A stretch of DNA of 64,000 nt, from positions 186,001 to 250,000 of the forward strand of contig CABHOK010000014.1 in assembly GCA_902168205.1 (NCBI GenBank), written 5' to 3'. The notes beneath the pieces are model-generated. The model was not told the origin of the DNA and searched no databases. It was given only the letters and a program-made list of their open reading frames with translations. This stretch comes from an uncultured Chitinophaga sp. (lineage in GTDB: Bacteria; Bacteroidota; Bacteroidia; Cytophagales; Cyclobacteriaceae). Position 1 is the stretch's first letter, and every line of letters begins with the position of its first letter. Shown here piece after piece: positions 56,411 to 64,000 of this stretch. Position numbers and translations under genes: made by a program.

Positions 56411-57461
56411 AAGTGATCTGTTGAGGAATTATAATTTCAGTAAGTACAAAATTATCGTTTTCGTTTACAATACGGAAAGAGGCTTCATCGCCATAAATCA
56501 GTTTCAACCGTTGTATGGTGTTCTTCAGACCCAGTCCGGTTTTCGTTCGCTTCGCGCCATTCACCAGGTGGCCAGTGTTACGAATATGGATCTTCATACG
56601 CTCGTTGTCAACATATGTTTTCACCTGTATCATTCCACCTTTGGTTAACTTGGAGATGCCGTGTTTAATTCCATTCTCCACCAATGTCTGGATCATAAGT
56701 GGCGGCACGAGAAATCCATAGGATAACGGATGAATATCAAATTCCGTCTTGAGGCGTTCTTCAAAACGTATACTTTCCAGGCCAAGATAGTCTTTTACAA
56801 TTCGCAGCTCATCATCAAATTTTGTCAAGCCTTTTTTATCAGACGCAAGACTGTTTCGTAAGATGTTTGAAAGCTGATTGATTGCCTGTTTTGATTTGGA
56901 TGGATTTTCATCTACCAAAGCACGTATACTATTCAACGCGTTAAAAATAAAATGCGGGTTGAGCTGCGACTTCAGATTATTCAACTCGATCTCAATCATA
57001 GAGGCTTCGTACTTCAGTGATTTATTATAGCGATCGAAGTAATGGTAAATGAAGTAGAAGAGCGCCCAAAGGAAAAACAGAATGGTATAAAAAAATGATT
57101 GTCCTAAAATCTGCGAGGGGTCAAACGCTATAATCGGATCGAACAATCTTCCGAGGAGCAGATTTACCGGTATCCGCAGAAAATATACTATAATACCCAT
57201 TACAAAAACGGCCATGAGTACACTCGGTATAAGTTTAGGCATCGGGAAGTATAGCCACTTCCAGCGGATCAGAAAGCTTCGGAAGAAATGAGATACCAGC
57301 AGGCACAATATAGCCTCCGCCAGCAGGAATATAATACGCCTTGGTGCAACACCGCCAACGGTTGCCAGGAAGCTCGAAACGATCTGAATGAACGCATATA
57401 GCATCCACCCGCCAATCTGCAAACTCCAATATAGCCTATACTTGTTAACCACGGTATCCAC
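56388..57461 (-). CDS. LytS-type sensor histidine kinase
   Basis: A 357-residue membrane kinase: four to five N-terminal helices (about 12-140), then the His_kinase domain with phospho-His170 in SQLNPHFIFNALNSIRALV and an HATPase domain (VPPLMIQTLVENGIKHGI, GLGLKNTIQRL). No periplasmic sensor domain is present, so it may sense the membrane. The start is GTG at 57461; an in-frame stop precedes it by one codon and no ATG is near. It overlaps its response regulator by 23 nt. Confidence 0.93.
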   Translation of the reverse strand: MDTVVNKYRLYWSLQIGGWMLYAFIQIVSSFLATVGGVAPRRIIFLLAEAILCLLVSHFFRSFLIRWKWLYFPMPKLIPSVLMAVFVMGIIVYFLRIPVNLLLGRLFDPIIAFDPSQILGQSFFYTILFFLWALFYFIYHYFDRYNKSLKYEASMIEIELNNLKSQLNPHFIFNALNSIRALVDENPSKSKQAINQLSNILRNSLASDKKGLTKFDDELRIVKDYLGLESIRFEERLKTEFDIHPLSYGFLVPPLMIQTLVENGIKHGISKLTKGGMIQVKTYVDNERMKIHIRNTGHLVNGAKRTKTGLGLKNTIQRLKLIYGDEASFRIVNENDNFVLTEIIIPQQITYESINRG

Positions 57462-57465
57462 AATT

Positions 57466-57473
57466 CAAAAGTA
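57466..57473 (-). promoter_or_regulatory. -7 promoter element at the histidine kinase start
   Basis: TACTTTTG on the minus strand fully matches TAnnTTTG, but ends only 4 nt before the GTG start. If used, the transcript would be nearly leaderless. No -33 TTG. Confidence 0.3.
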
Positions 57474-57523
57474 CAGAAATAGCGGCCTTCTGGTTCAGGA
57501 TTTATGTGGATGGCTGCTGCGCA

Positions 57524-57772
57524 TTACCGAAATTTAAATTGAAGCACATATAAGAACACCAGCGCTGTAATAATCATAAGCGTCCAGGTAATAATAACGA
57601 TCGGTTTCTTATAGGCTGCCAGCCGTGGTTCTGCTGCCAGCGAGTTGAACATAAACGAAAGCGCTGCCAACAGGTAAAGCGAAGCTTCCAGGTAATCGCG
57701 CTGGTATAGCTGGTAAAAACCTACTAGCAGAAATATTCCACCAAAAAGATATTGCCGGGTGTTTGCATTCAT
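57524..57772 (-). CDS. Small membrane protein of unknown function
   Basis: An 82-residue protein with three hydrophobic segments (LFGGIFLLVGFYQLY, EASLYLLAALSFMFNSLA, IVIITWTLMIITALVFLYVL). I recognise no family. The ATG at 57772 directly follows the T-run of the uvrA terminator hairpin. It precedes the LytS gene on the same strand by about 60 nt. Confidence 0.65.
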   Translation of the reverse strand: MNANTRQYLFGGIFLLVGFYQLYQRDYLEASLYLLAALSFMFNSLAAEPRLAAYKKPIVIITWTLMIITALVFLYVLQFKFR

Positions 57773-57773
57773 A

Positions 57774-57799
57774 CAAAAAATGATCGGGCCATACCGATC
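57774..57799 (-). terminator. Terminator of uvrA abutting the next start codon
   Basis: On the minus strand GATCGG, a 6-nt loop, CCGATC and then ATTTTTTG: an intrinsic terminator shape, 24 nt after the uvrA stop. The T-run ends one or two bases before the ATG of the 82-residue gene. Confidence 0.7.
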
Positions 57800-57823
57800 T
57801 GTAAAATGATATAGGTACTCTAA

Positions 57824-60673
57824 TTAGTTCAACTCTGCTTTCAGGAATTTACCCGTATAGCCTGCGTTACTTTTGGCTACTTCTTCCGGTGTTCCCTTGG
57901 CAATGATCTTTCCGCCTTTCGCGCCACCTTCAGGACCAAGATCAACAATATAGTCGGAGGCTTTTATAACATCGAGGTTGTGCTCAATCACCAGCACAGA
58001 ATTACCTTTGTCAACCAGCTTCTGCAATACATCCAGCAAGTGTGCTATATCCTGGAAATGCAAACCGGTTGTAGGTTCATCCAGTATATAAAATGTTTTA
58101 CCGGTATCGCGCTTGGAAAGTTCGGTGGCCAGTTTTACACGTTGGGCTTCACCACCGGAAAGTGTAGTGGCATGTTGTCCAAGCGAAATATACCCAAGCC
58201 CTACTTCACTCAGCGTTTGTATCTTCCGCAGTATCTTCGGTTGATTCTCAAAGAAAGTTACAGCTTCCTCCACCGTCATATCGAGTACATCACTGATCGA
58301 TTTACCCTTGAAGCGTACCTCAAGTGTTTCGCGATTATAACGTTTACCTTTGCATGTTTCGCATGGCACATGTACATCCGGTAAAAATTCCATTTCGATC
58401 AAACGGAGTCCTGCACCTTCGCATGTCTCACATCGCCCGCCTTTTACGTTGAATGAGAAGCGACCTGTTTTATACCCTCTGATCTTCGCTTCCGGCATCT
58501 GTGCAAACAGATCGCGGATATCGCTGAACACACCGGTATAGGTAGCCGGGTTTGATCGTGGCGTTCGCCCGATTGGAGACTGATCTACTTCAATTACTTT
58601 ATCGATATGTTGAAGTCCATCAATCTTCTCAAATGTGAGTGGCTCAGTACGCGAATTATAGAAATGTTGATTAAGTATCGGGAAAAGTGTTTCATGTATC
58701 AATGTAGATTTACCACTGCCGGAAACTCCGGTTATACAGGTAAGTGTGCCGAGTGGAATTTCAAGCGTTACATCTTTCAGGTTGTTACCGGATGCTCCCT
58801 TCAATATCATTTTTTCACCGGAACCTTTTCTCCTTTCCTTCAGGTAAGGTATAGCCATTTTTCCGCTTAGAAACTTAGCCGTGGTACTATTGTTGGCTAT
58901 AAATGTTTTCGGATCACCAGCATTTACTACGTGACCTCCATGACGACCTGCACCGGGGCCTATATCCAATATATAGTCGCACTCCAGCATCATGTCTTTA
59001 TCGTGCTCCACTACCACAACACTGTTGCCTATATCACGCAGATCTTTCAGGGCTTTGATAAGCTTCACATTGTCACGTGCGTGAAGTCCTATACTCGGTT
59101 CATCCAGAATATATAGTACACCTACGAGTTGTGTACCAATCTGTGTAGCCAGCCTGATGCGTTGAGACTCACCGCCACTCAATGTACGTATAGGACGATT
59201 CAGATTGAGATAGTCCAACCCTACATCCAGCAGAAAGCCGATACGTTTGCGTATCTCTTTCAATACTTCCGTTGCTATAACGCGTTGCTTTTCGTTCAGG
59301 CGTTTCTCCAAACCTTCAAACCATTTCTGCAACGCCTGCACATCGAGCTCTGCGAGCTCCGCTATATTTTTGCTGTCGATCTTGAAATGAAGCGATTCTT
59401 TTTTCAGACGTGCACCATTACACTCCGGACATTTCTTGATGATGGTGAAATCTTCAACCCATTTCTTGATCGCTTCCGATCCTTCATCACGCTGTTTCTC
59501 CAGGAAGTTAATGATACCTTCAAAGCGGGTGTTCCATTCTGTGCCCGGATACTTTACCGATGCAACTGCTACCGGTTCATCATCACCATACAACAATACT
59601 TTCAGCGCTTCCTTCGGAAACTCCTTTATTGGTGTACTCAGCGTAAGTTTATAGCGCTTCAGTATAGCTTCTATCTTTTTAAAGATCCAGATGTCGCGAT
59701 ATTCACCGAGTGGTAAAAATCCTCCGCGACTTATGCTTAGTTTTTTATCCGGAATGATAGACTCTTCGGTAATCTCTTCAATCTGTCCTAAACCATTACA
59801 GGTAGGGCACGCTCCATACGGAGAGTTGAAGGAGAACATGTTGGGAGCAGGCTCATCGTACGATAAACCTGTTTTAGGATCCATGAGGAATTTGGAGAAG
59901 TGATGAACTTTCCCATTCTCCTCCATCACCATAATTATACCTTTACCTTCCTTGAGTGACTTACCAATCGACTGCCCGATACGATGACGATCTTTTGGAT
60001 CTACTACGATGCGATCGATCACCACTTCGATATCGTGTATCTTATAACGATCAAGTTGCATCTTCGCGGTAATGTCCTGCAACTCCCCGTCTACACGTAC
60101 TTTGGTATAGCCTGATTTTCTGATCTGCTGGAACAACTCGCGATAGTGTCCTTTTCTTCCTTTTACGATTGGTGCGAGCAGAATAAGTTTTTTGCCTTTA
60201 TAGTTTTGCAGAATAGCATCGAGTATCTGCTCTTCCGACTGGCGCACCATGCGTTCACCGCTGAGGTATGAAAACGCTTCACCGGCACGCGCGTATAGCA
60301 GACGCATGAAATCGTATATCTCTGTTACAGTACCAACAGTTGATCGCGGATTTCGGGAAGTAGTTTTTTGTTCGATGGAAATTACCGGACTTAACCCGTT
60401 AATCTTGTCAACATCCGGGCGTTCCAGGTTGCCGAGGAAACTGCGTGCGTAGGCCGAGAAACTCTCCATATACCTGCGCTGTCCTTCTGCATAAATGGTA
60501 TCAAAAGCGAGCGATGATTTTCCACTGCCGCTAATGCCTGTAATGACTACGAGTTTATTTCGGGGAAACTCAACGTTAATGTTTTTGAGGTTATGCTCGC
60601 GTGCCCCGATTACTTCAATATTTTCATGACCGGTAAGGTCTATTACTTTCTTGTCTGCTGCTGCTTTCGCCAT
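57824..60673 (-). CDS. uvrA: UvrABC excinuclease subunit A
   Basis: The damage-recognition ATPase of excision repair, 949 residues. Two ABC modules are seen: Walker [10 protein letters not shown] near residue 45 and GVSGSGKST near 645; signature motifs LSGGESQRI and LSGGEAQRV; zinc-finger Cys pairs [25 protein letters not shown] and CETCKGKR. I use the ATG at 60673; the upstream TTG at 60688 adds five residues. A terminator follows. The gene is divergent from the DoxX-like gene. Confidence 0.98.
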   Translation of the reverse strand: MAKAAADKKVIDLTGHENIEVIGAREHNLKNINVEFPRNKLVVITGISGSGKSSLAFDTIYAEGQRRYMESFSAYARSFLGNLERPDVDKINGLSPVISIEQKTTSRNPRSTVGTVTEIYDFMRLLYARAGEAFSYLSGERMVRQSEEQILDAILQNYKGKKLILLAPIVKGRKGHYRELFQQIRKSGYTKVRVDGELQDITAKMQLDRYKIHDIEVVIDRIVVDPKDRHRIGQSIGKSLKEGKGIIMVMEENGKVHHFSKFLMDPKTGLSYDEPAPNMFSFNSPYGACPTCNGLGQIEEITEESIIPDKKLSISRGGFLPLGEYRDIWIFKKIEAILKRYKLTLSTPIKEFPKEALKVLLYGDDEPVAVASVKYPGTEWNTRFEGIINFLEKQRDEGSEAIKKWVEDFTIIKKCPECNGARLKKESLHFKIDSKNIAELAELDVQALQKWFEGLEKRLNEKQRVIATEVLKEIRKRIGFLLDVGLDYLNLNRPIRTLSGGESQRIRLATQIGTQLVGVLYILDEPSIGLHARDNVKLIKALKDLRDIGNSVVVVEHDKDMMLECDYILDIGPGAGRHGGHVVNAGDPKTFIANNSTTAKFLSGKMAIPYLKERRKGSGEKMILKGASGNNLKDVTLEIPLGTLTCITGVSGSGKSTLIHETLFPILNQHFYNSRTEPLTFEKIDGLQHIDKVIEVDQSPIGRTPRSNPATYTGVFSDIRDLFAQMPEAKIRGYKTGRFSFNVKGGRCETCEGAGLRLIEMEFLPDVHVPCETCKGKRYNRETLEVRFKGKSISDVLDMTVEEAVTFFENQPKILRKIQTLSEVGLGYISLGQHATTLSGGEAQRVKLATELSKRDTGKTFYILDEPTTGLHFQDIAHLLDVLQKLVDKGNSVLVIEHNLDVIKASDYIVDLGPEGGAKGGKIIAKGTPEEVAKSNAGYTGKFLKAELN

Positions 60674-60778
60674 GTTGAAACTTTGCAATAAGAAGAATAC
60701 AAAAATGCTCTGCTGAATGTTTCCGGCAAAATCAAAAAAAGAATTGTAACATCTTCATTCGCTGCCCGTCTACCATCC

Positions 60779-61429
60779 ATGAAATTCATTGATACGCTAA
60801 AAAAGCTGCTGTTGTTTAAGTTGGCCGTAATTTACCTGCGCTATCTCGTTGGATTCGCTTTTGTTTTCGCATCAATCGTCAAGATTAAAAGTATGCGATT
60901 TACCAGTATTCCGCCAACAGAACCCGTTGGTTATTTTTTCGAAGCCATGTATCAGACAGGTTTTTACTGGAATTTTCTCGGCTGGGGTCAATTCATTTCA
61001 GGTGCACTGCTCATGACACAGCGCTTTGCTACGGTTGGTGCTATGATGTTTCTTCCCATTATTTTGAATGTATTTGTTATTACACACGCTATAAACTTCG
61101 GCATGGGTACTCCGGTTATTACCACGCTGATGCTAGTGGCCACGATCTTCCTAATCGTGTGGGACTATAAGAAATGGATCATATTATTCAGGCAGGATCA
61201 CCGCATCAAAGTAAATCTTACCACCGAACCTGAAGATAAATTTATGACAGACCCGCTGTGGACAGTTACCGGAGTAATTTTTATCGTGCTCACCATTATG
61301 CCGTGGATCTTCAACAATCATTCTTTCTTCCACGTATGGGTCATTGCTATGCTTACTGTTGGTGTTGCTGCGCTGGCGATCAAGCTGTGGAAAGATCGCC
61401 TTGCACTCAAGCAGAGTAAAGTATACTAA
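60779..61429 (+). CDS. DoxX-like integral membrane protein
   Basis: A 216-residue protein with about six helices. The first half has the DoxX-like pattern (YLRYLVGFAFVFASIVKIKSM, WNFLGWGQFISGALLMTQRF, MMFLPIILNVFVITHAINF). Function unknown; DoxX relatives are tied to redox or thiosulfate metabolism in some bacteria. Its TAA overlaps the stop of the convergent aldo/keto reductase gene. Confidence 0.75.
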   Translation: MKFIDTLKKLLLFKLAVIYLRYLVGFAFVFASIVKIKSMRFTSIPPTEPVGYFFEAMYQTGFYWNFLGWGQFISGALLMTQRFATVGAMMFLPIILNVFVITHAINFGMGTPVITTLMLVATIFLIVWDYKKWIILFRQDHRIKVNLTTEPEDKFMTDPLWTVTGVIFIVLTIMPWIFNNHSFFHVWVIAMLTVGVAALAIKLWKDRLALKQSKVY

Positions 61430-62295
61430 GGCATTTCTTTTCCCTGTACAATCTTCAGCATCTCAAACCAATCTTGTTTGTCCAGGTTGATATGTATAGC
61501 CTGCGCACTTTCAACGATACGTTCCGATTTCGTTGTACCAATAACAGGGAACATACCAGACGGATGTTTCAGCAGCCATGCTAGTGCCATTTGTGTTTCA
61601 GTTGCTTTATACTGAGAAGCTTTTGCAAAGACTGATGATTGACTTTCCATCAATTTACCCCCACCTAATGGCGACCACGCCATTGGTGCTACACGATGTT
61701 TCATGAGTATATCGAGTGAGCCATCGAACAACGGAGCATGATGTGTTAATGACACTTCAATTTGATTTGTTACCAATGGAAACGAAAGGTAGCTCTGCAA
61801 CATTTCGAATTGTGTTGGTGTAAAATTCGATACGCCGAAATATAGCACCTTGCCACTTCGCTTCAATGATGTGAACGCTTCCGCTACTTCTTCAGGATTT
61901 AGTAATGGATCAGGTCGATGAATTAAAAGTAGATCGATGCGATCTGTAGACAATGTCTTGAGTGAATTCTCAGCCGACCACACTGTATGTTCTCTGGAAG
62001 TATCATAATGCTTTACCCAACTGGATGGCCGATGTGCTGATGGAAATTTTATACCACACTTTGTTACGATCTCCATCTTTCCGCGAAGGGAAGAACTACC
62101 GCGTAGTACATTTCCAAAAATTGCTTCGTTGCCATGATCGCCATATATATCTGCGTGATCAAAGGTAGTGATGCCTTGTTCAAGCGATGTGCCGATCAAG
62201 TGATGTACGGATGCTTCAGATAAATTCCAGCGCCATGCACCGGCAATGATGCGCGAAAACTCAGGACCCTGAGCATGTAGTTTTCTTCGTTCCAT
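61426..62295 (-). CDS. Aldo/keto reductase (YdhF-like)
   Basis: A 289-residue NADPH-dependent oxidoreductase with the TIM-barrel fold and tetrad: Asp and Tyr in TFDHADIYGDHG, Lys in EIVTKCGIKFP and His in DLLLIHRPDPL. The opening RIIAGAWRWNLSEASVHHLI is like E. coli YdhF. The substrate is not identifiable. Confidence 0.88.
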   Translation of the reverse strand: MERRKLHAQGPEFSRIIAGAWRWNLSEASVHHLIGTSLEQGITTFDHADIYGDHGNEAIFGNVLRGSSSLRGKMEIVTKCGIKFPSAHRPSSWVKHYDTSREHTVWSAENSLKTLSTDRIDLLLIHRPDPLLNPEEVAEAFTSLKRSGKVLYFGVSNFTPTQFEMLQSYLSFPLVTNQIEVSLTHHAPLFDGSLDILMKHRVAPMAWSPLGGGKLMESQSSVFAKASQYKATETQMALAWLLKHPSGMFPVIGTTKSERIVESAQAIHINLDKQDWFEMLKIVQGKEMP

Positions 62296-62368
62296 AAGTT
62301 GACAAAGTGAAATATAGCGTCAACCTAATGTGAACATTTTAAATAACAAAAGGGAAAATGATGAGCAG

Positions 62369-63097
62369 TTATTTTCTGCTTCCGTAGAAGAGCGTAATGA
62401 AGAGTGTGGGGAACACGGAGTAATTTTTTGCTGCCGGCATCAGCTCGATCTTTTTGGTATAGGCATCGATTAGAAAACCTGCTTCAAAACCTGTCACCTG
62501 GCTTTTAGTTGTACCCAATTCAAAGTTGATAGCTGCTTTCAGGTTGGCACCGGGCACGATCTTCGATTCATCTATACCTTCAAACAATCTCCCGGTACCC
62601 ATGATATCTTCTGCCGCCATGCCTTGTTGGTATTGTACAGAACGGGAAACCAGGTCGCTGCTGCGTGCATACTCCACATAGTAAGGTGCCACTACACCAA
62701 TGGTAGGACCAATCGCGAGTATACCTTTTATTTCCACGCCTTGCTGCGGAGCTTTCTTGAATAGGATGCGATCACGGCCGTACTGAAGACGAAACGCATA
62801 GAGATAATTACTCTTTCCGTAAATGAAATAATTACCGGTATTGATGGAGTTGGTGCGTACCTCCTGTGGGTGTTTAACATTCATAACCTCGAGACCGAAA
62901 GTCTCCAGTGTGCGATCGTTCAGCTTTCTTGCTTTCTTGAAAACAAGTCCACCGATCAAACCACCCGATGTATTCTTGTTTATACCCCAAGTAAATTCTG
63001 ATTGATATTCATAACTATCCTGCGTCTGTGCATGAACGCCTGATGATAGAATTACAGTGCAAACTGTTAAAATTAAACCCGATACAGACCGCAGCAT
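62369..63097 (-). CDS. Hypothetical outer-membrane beta-barrel protein
   Basis: A 242-residue protein with signal peptide (ending GVHAQ) and an alternating hydrophobic/aromatic pattern through its length (SEFTWGINKNTSGG, LYAFRLQYGRDRILF, end FITLFYGSRK) as in small outer-membrane barrels. I recognise no named family. I use the ATG at 63097 instead of the GTG at 63103. A consensus promoter lies 47 nt upstream. Confidence 0.72.
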   Translation of the reverse strand: MLRSVSGLILTVCTVILSSGVHAQTQDSYEYQSEFTWGINKNTSGGLIGGLVFKKARKLNDRTLETFGLEVMNVKHPQEVRTNSINTGNYFIYGKSNYLYAFRLQYGRDRILFKKAPQQGVEIKGILAIGPTIGVVAPYYVEYARSSDLVSRSVQYQQGMAAEDIMGTGRLFEGIDESKIVPGANLKAAINFELGTTKSQVTGFEAGFLIDAYTKKIELMPAAKNYSVFPTLFITLFYGSRK

Positions 63098-63143
63098 CCT
63101 CACAAAATCTTTATGATAAATTTAGAATTTTAAATACCTAACG

Positions 63144-63151
63144 CAAATATA
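63144..63151 (-). promoter_or_regulatory. -7 promoter element before the outer-membrane protein gene
   Basis: TATATTTG (followed by C) on the minus strand is a full match to TAnnTTTG, 46 nt before the ATG. Overlapping it upstream, CCTGAAGT (63154-63161) and ACTTCAGG (63189-63196) form an inverted repeat that could be an operator around the -33 region. Confidence 0.5.
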
Positions 63152-63295
63152 ATCCTGAAGTTATTCGAACGATTTTAAAGATTATTACACTTCAGGACAT
63201 TCACTGGAATAGACGCGACAACCTTGTTAAAAACAGCAAAATTCTTTGGACATGGAATCCTAAGGGGCATTTTAAGGCCAAGTCCAAAACTATCA

Positions 63296-63643
63296 CTAAC
63301 TCTTTAGCTCTTCGCGAATCTGGTTGTAATCTATACCTAAATGCGATCGGTCGTAAACAGCTTTGCCATCGGCAATGATCAGTAGCTGAGGCGATTCATG
63401 TTCAATCTCAAACTGTTCGGCTATCTGGTTAGACACTTCCCGGTATGAAATCAGATCCAGGTAATACGCTTTCACGTTTCCAAGCTCTTCCTGCTTCCAG
63501 TTGCGCTCCAGTCGGTCCAGCACCATGCGGCTGGTGGAACAACGTGTACTGTGTTTAAAAATAACAACCGGCTTTTCTTTTGACTCTTCCCGAATCTGCT
63601 CGAGTTGACTAACTGTGTTTAATTCATTCCATTTCATAAGCAT
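63296..63643 (-). CDS. YtxJ-family bacillithiol-system redox protein
   Basis: A 115-residue thioredoxin-fold protein with the single redox Cys35 in VVIFKHSTRCSTSR, as in YtxJ, a predicted monothiol bacilliredoxin. The remainder fits (YYLDLISYREVSNQIAEQF, ESPQLLIIADGKAVYDRSH). Bacteroidetes make bacillithiol, which is consistent. No bshA-C gene is in the window. It follows the next-upstream gene by two bases. Confidence 0.85.
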   Translation of the reverse strand: MLMKWNELNTVSQLEQIREESKEKPVVIFKHSTRCSTSRMVLDRLERNWKQEELGNVKAYYLDLISYREVSNQIAEQFEIEHESPQLLIIADGKAVYDRSHLGIDYNQIREELKS

Positions 63644-63645
63644 CG

Positions 63646-64000
63646 TTATTCATACCACAATCCTTTTTCACCTTTGTCGTAACGAGGTCTATGTCCTTTG
63701 TCTTTAAGATGATCGGGCTGTGTTTCTTCTTTCTTAAATAAACGCGCCCACCACAATTTAAAGTTCGTCAGCAAATCTCTTTCGCTGTCAACATTATTCT
63801 TGTTGATCTTCACAAATTTTGCATCCGGATGGAGTGCGCGGTTTTTCTCGAAGAGTCTGAACTTCTGCATCTTGATATTTCCCTGGTAATCCGTTGAGCG
63901 TGCAAACGCTTTTCCGGGTTCGCGCACGCGCAGCGCTTCTTCTGAACTGCTTGGATTACGAACATATTTCCATTGCTTCATCTTTATCTGAAGCTCACCA
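63646..64000 (-). CDS. Hypothetical protein, probably the C-terminal part of a longer gene
   Basis: The frame is open to the right edge. From the first in-frame ATG (63981) the product would be 111 residues: basic, with KYVRNPSSSEEALRVREPGKA and YQGNIKMQKFRLF, ending YDKGEKGLWYE. The Lys/Arg/Tyr-rich repeat-like wording is familiar from the C-terminal ends of long Bacteroidetes surface proteins, and no ribosome-binding sequence precedes the ATG. I think the gene continues outside the window, but cannot prove it. Confidence 0.6.
   Translation of the reverse strand, partial: GELQIKMKQWKYVRNPSSSEEALRVREPGKAFARSTDYQGNIKMQKFRLFEKNRALHPDAKFVKINKNNVDSERDLLTNFKLWWARLFKKEETQPDHLKDKGHRPRYDKGEKGLWYE

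Overview
The window is a stretch of Bacteroidetes chromosome, most like the Cytophagales (a Chryseolinea/Ohtaekwangia-type gliding bacterium). The evidence is a gldKLMN gliding/type IX secretion cluster with a PorP/SprF protein and an SprE/PorW-like TPR lipoprotein, TonB receptors with carboxypeptidase-regulatory N-terminal domains, DUF5686 and DUF4271 proteins, a split F-ATPase operon lacking atpD/atpC, and promoters of the Bacteroidetes TAnnTTTG type. GC content looks to be in the mid-40s by eye. No rRNA, tRNA, transposase, phage gene or CRISPR array was seen.

Layout. 0-5.6 kb: the 3' part of a DUF5686 outer-membrane protein, the selU-selD pair (tRNA selenouridine) and a UbiA prenyltransferase. 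5.7-8.3 kb: a TonB receptor behind a clear TPP riboswitch, probably thiamin uptake. 8.4-10.6 kb: a biotin-carrier-like protein, then pyrH-frr. 10.7-18.2 kb (minus strand): purH-mreB-mreC-mreD-pbp2-rodA, the elongasome operon. 18.4-21.0 kb: def, an aminotransferase and an omega-amidase. 21.1-26.1 kb: an iron/siderophore uptake operon with a palindromic operator candidate and a long folded leader; it lies between def and ruvX. 26.2-32.0 kb: ruvX, a hemerythrin-domain protein, an S41 protease, a Lys1-like dehydrogenase, and a methyltransferase/UbiA-like pair. 32.1-39.4 kb (minus strand): an M23 peptidase and bactofilin run into AtpZ, an AtpI-like protein and atpBEFHAG. 39.5-46.2 kb (plus strand): sprE, a class A penicillin-binding protein and uvrC. 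46.3-54.0 kb (minus strand): DUF4271 and hemD, then porP/sprF, then gldK-L-M-N. 54.1-64 kb: hemW, a small TerB-like protein, a LytS/LytTR two-component pair, uvrA, a DoxX-like protein, an aldo/keto reductase, an outer-membrane protein, YtxJ and the 3' end of a further gene.

How the genes fit together. Much of the window serves the cell envelope: peptidoglycan growth (MreBCD, PBP2, RodA, PBP1A, M23 peptidase, bactofilin), gliding and type IX secretion (SprE, PorP/SprF, GldKLMN) and outer-membrane import (two TonB systems). The rest is housekeeping (ATP synthase, purine synthesis, UMP kinase, ribosome recycling, nucleotide excision repair). No clearly undescribed large system stands out. The best leads are the structured leader and operator of the iron operon, the UbiA-like/methyltransferase pair, the degenerate hemerythrin protein, several short tandem repeats in intergenic gaps, and a genome-wide-looking enrichment of the word TATA created by context-dependent use of the ATA codon.
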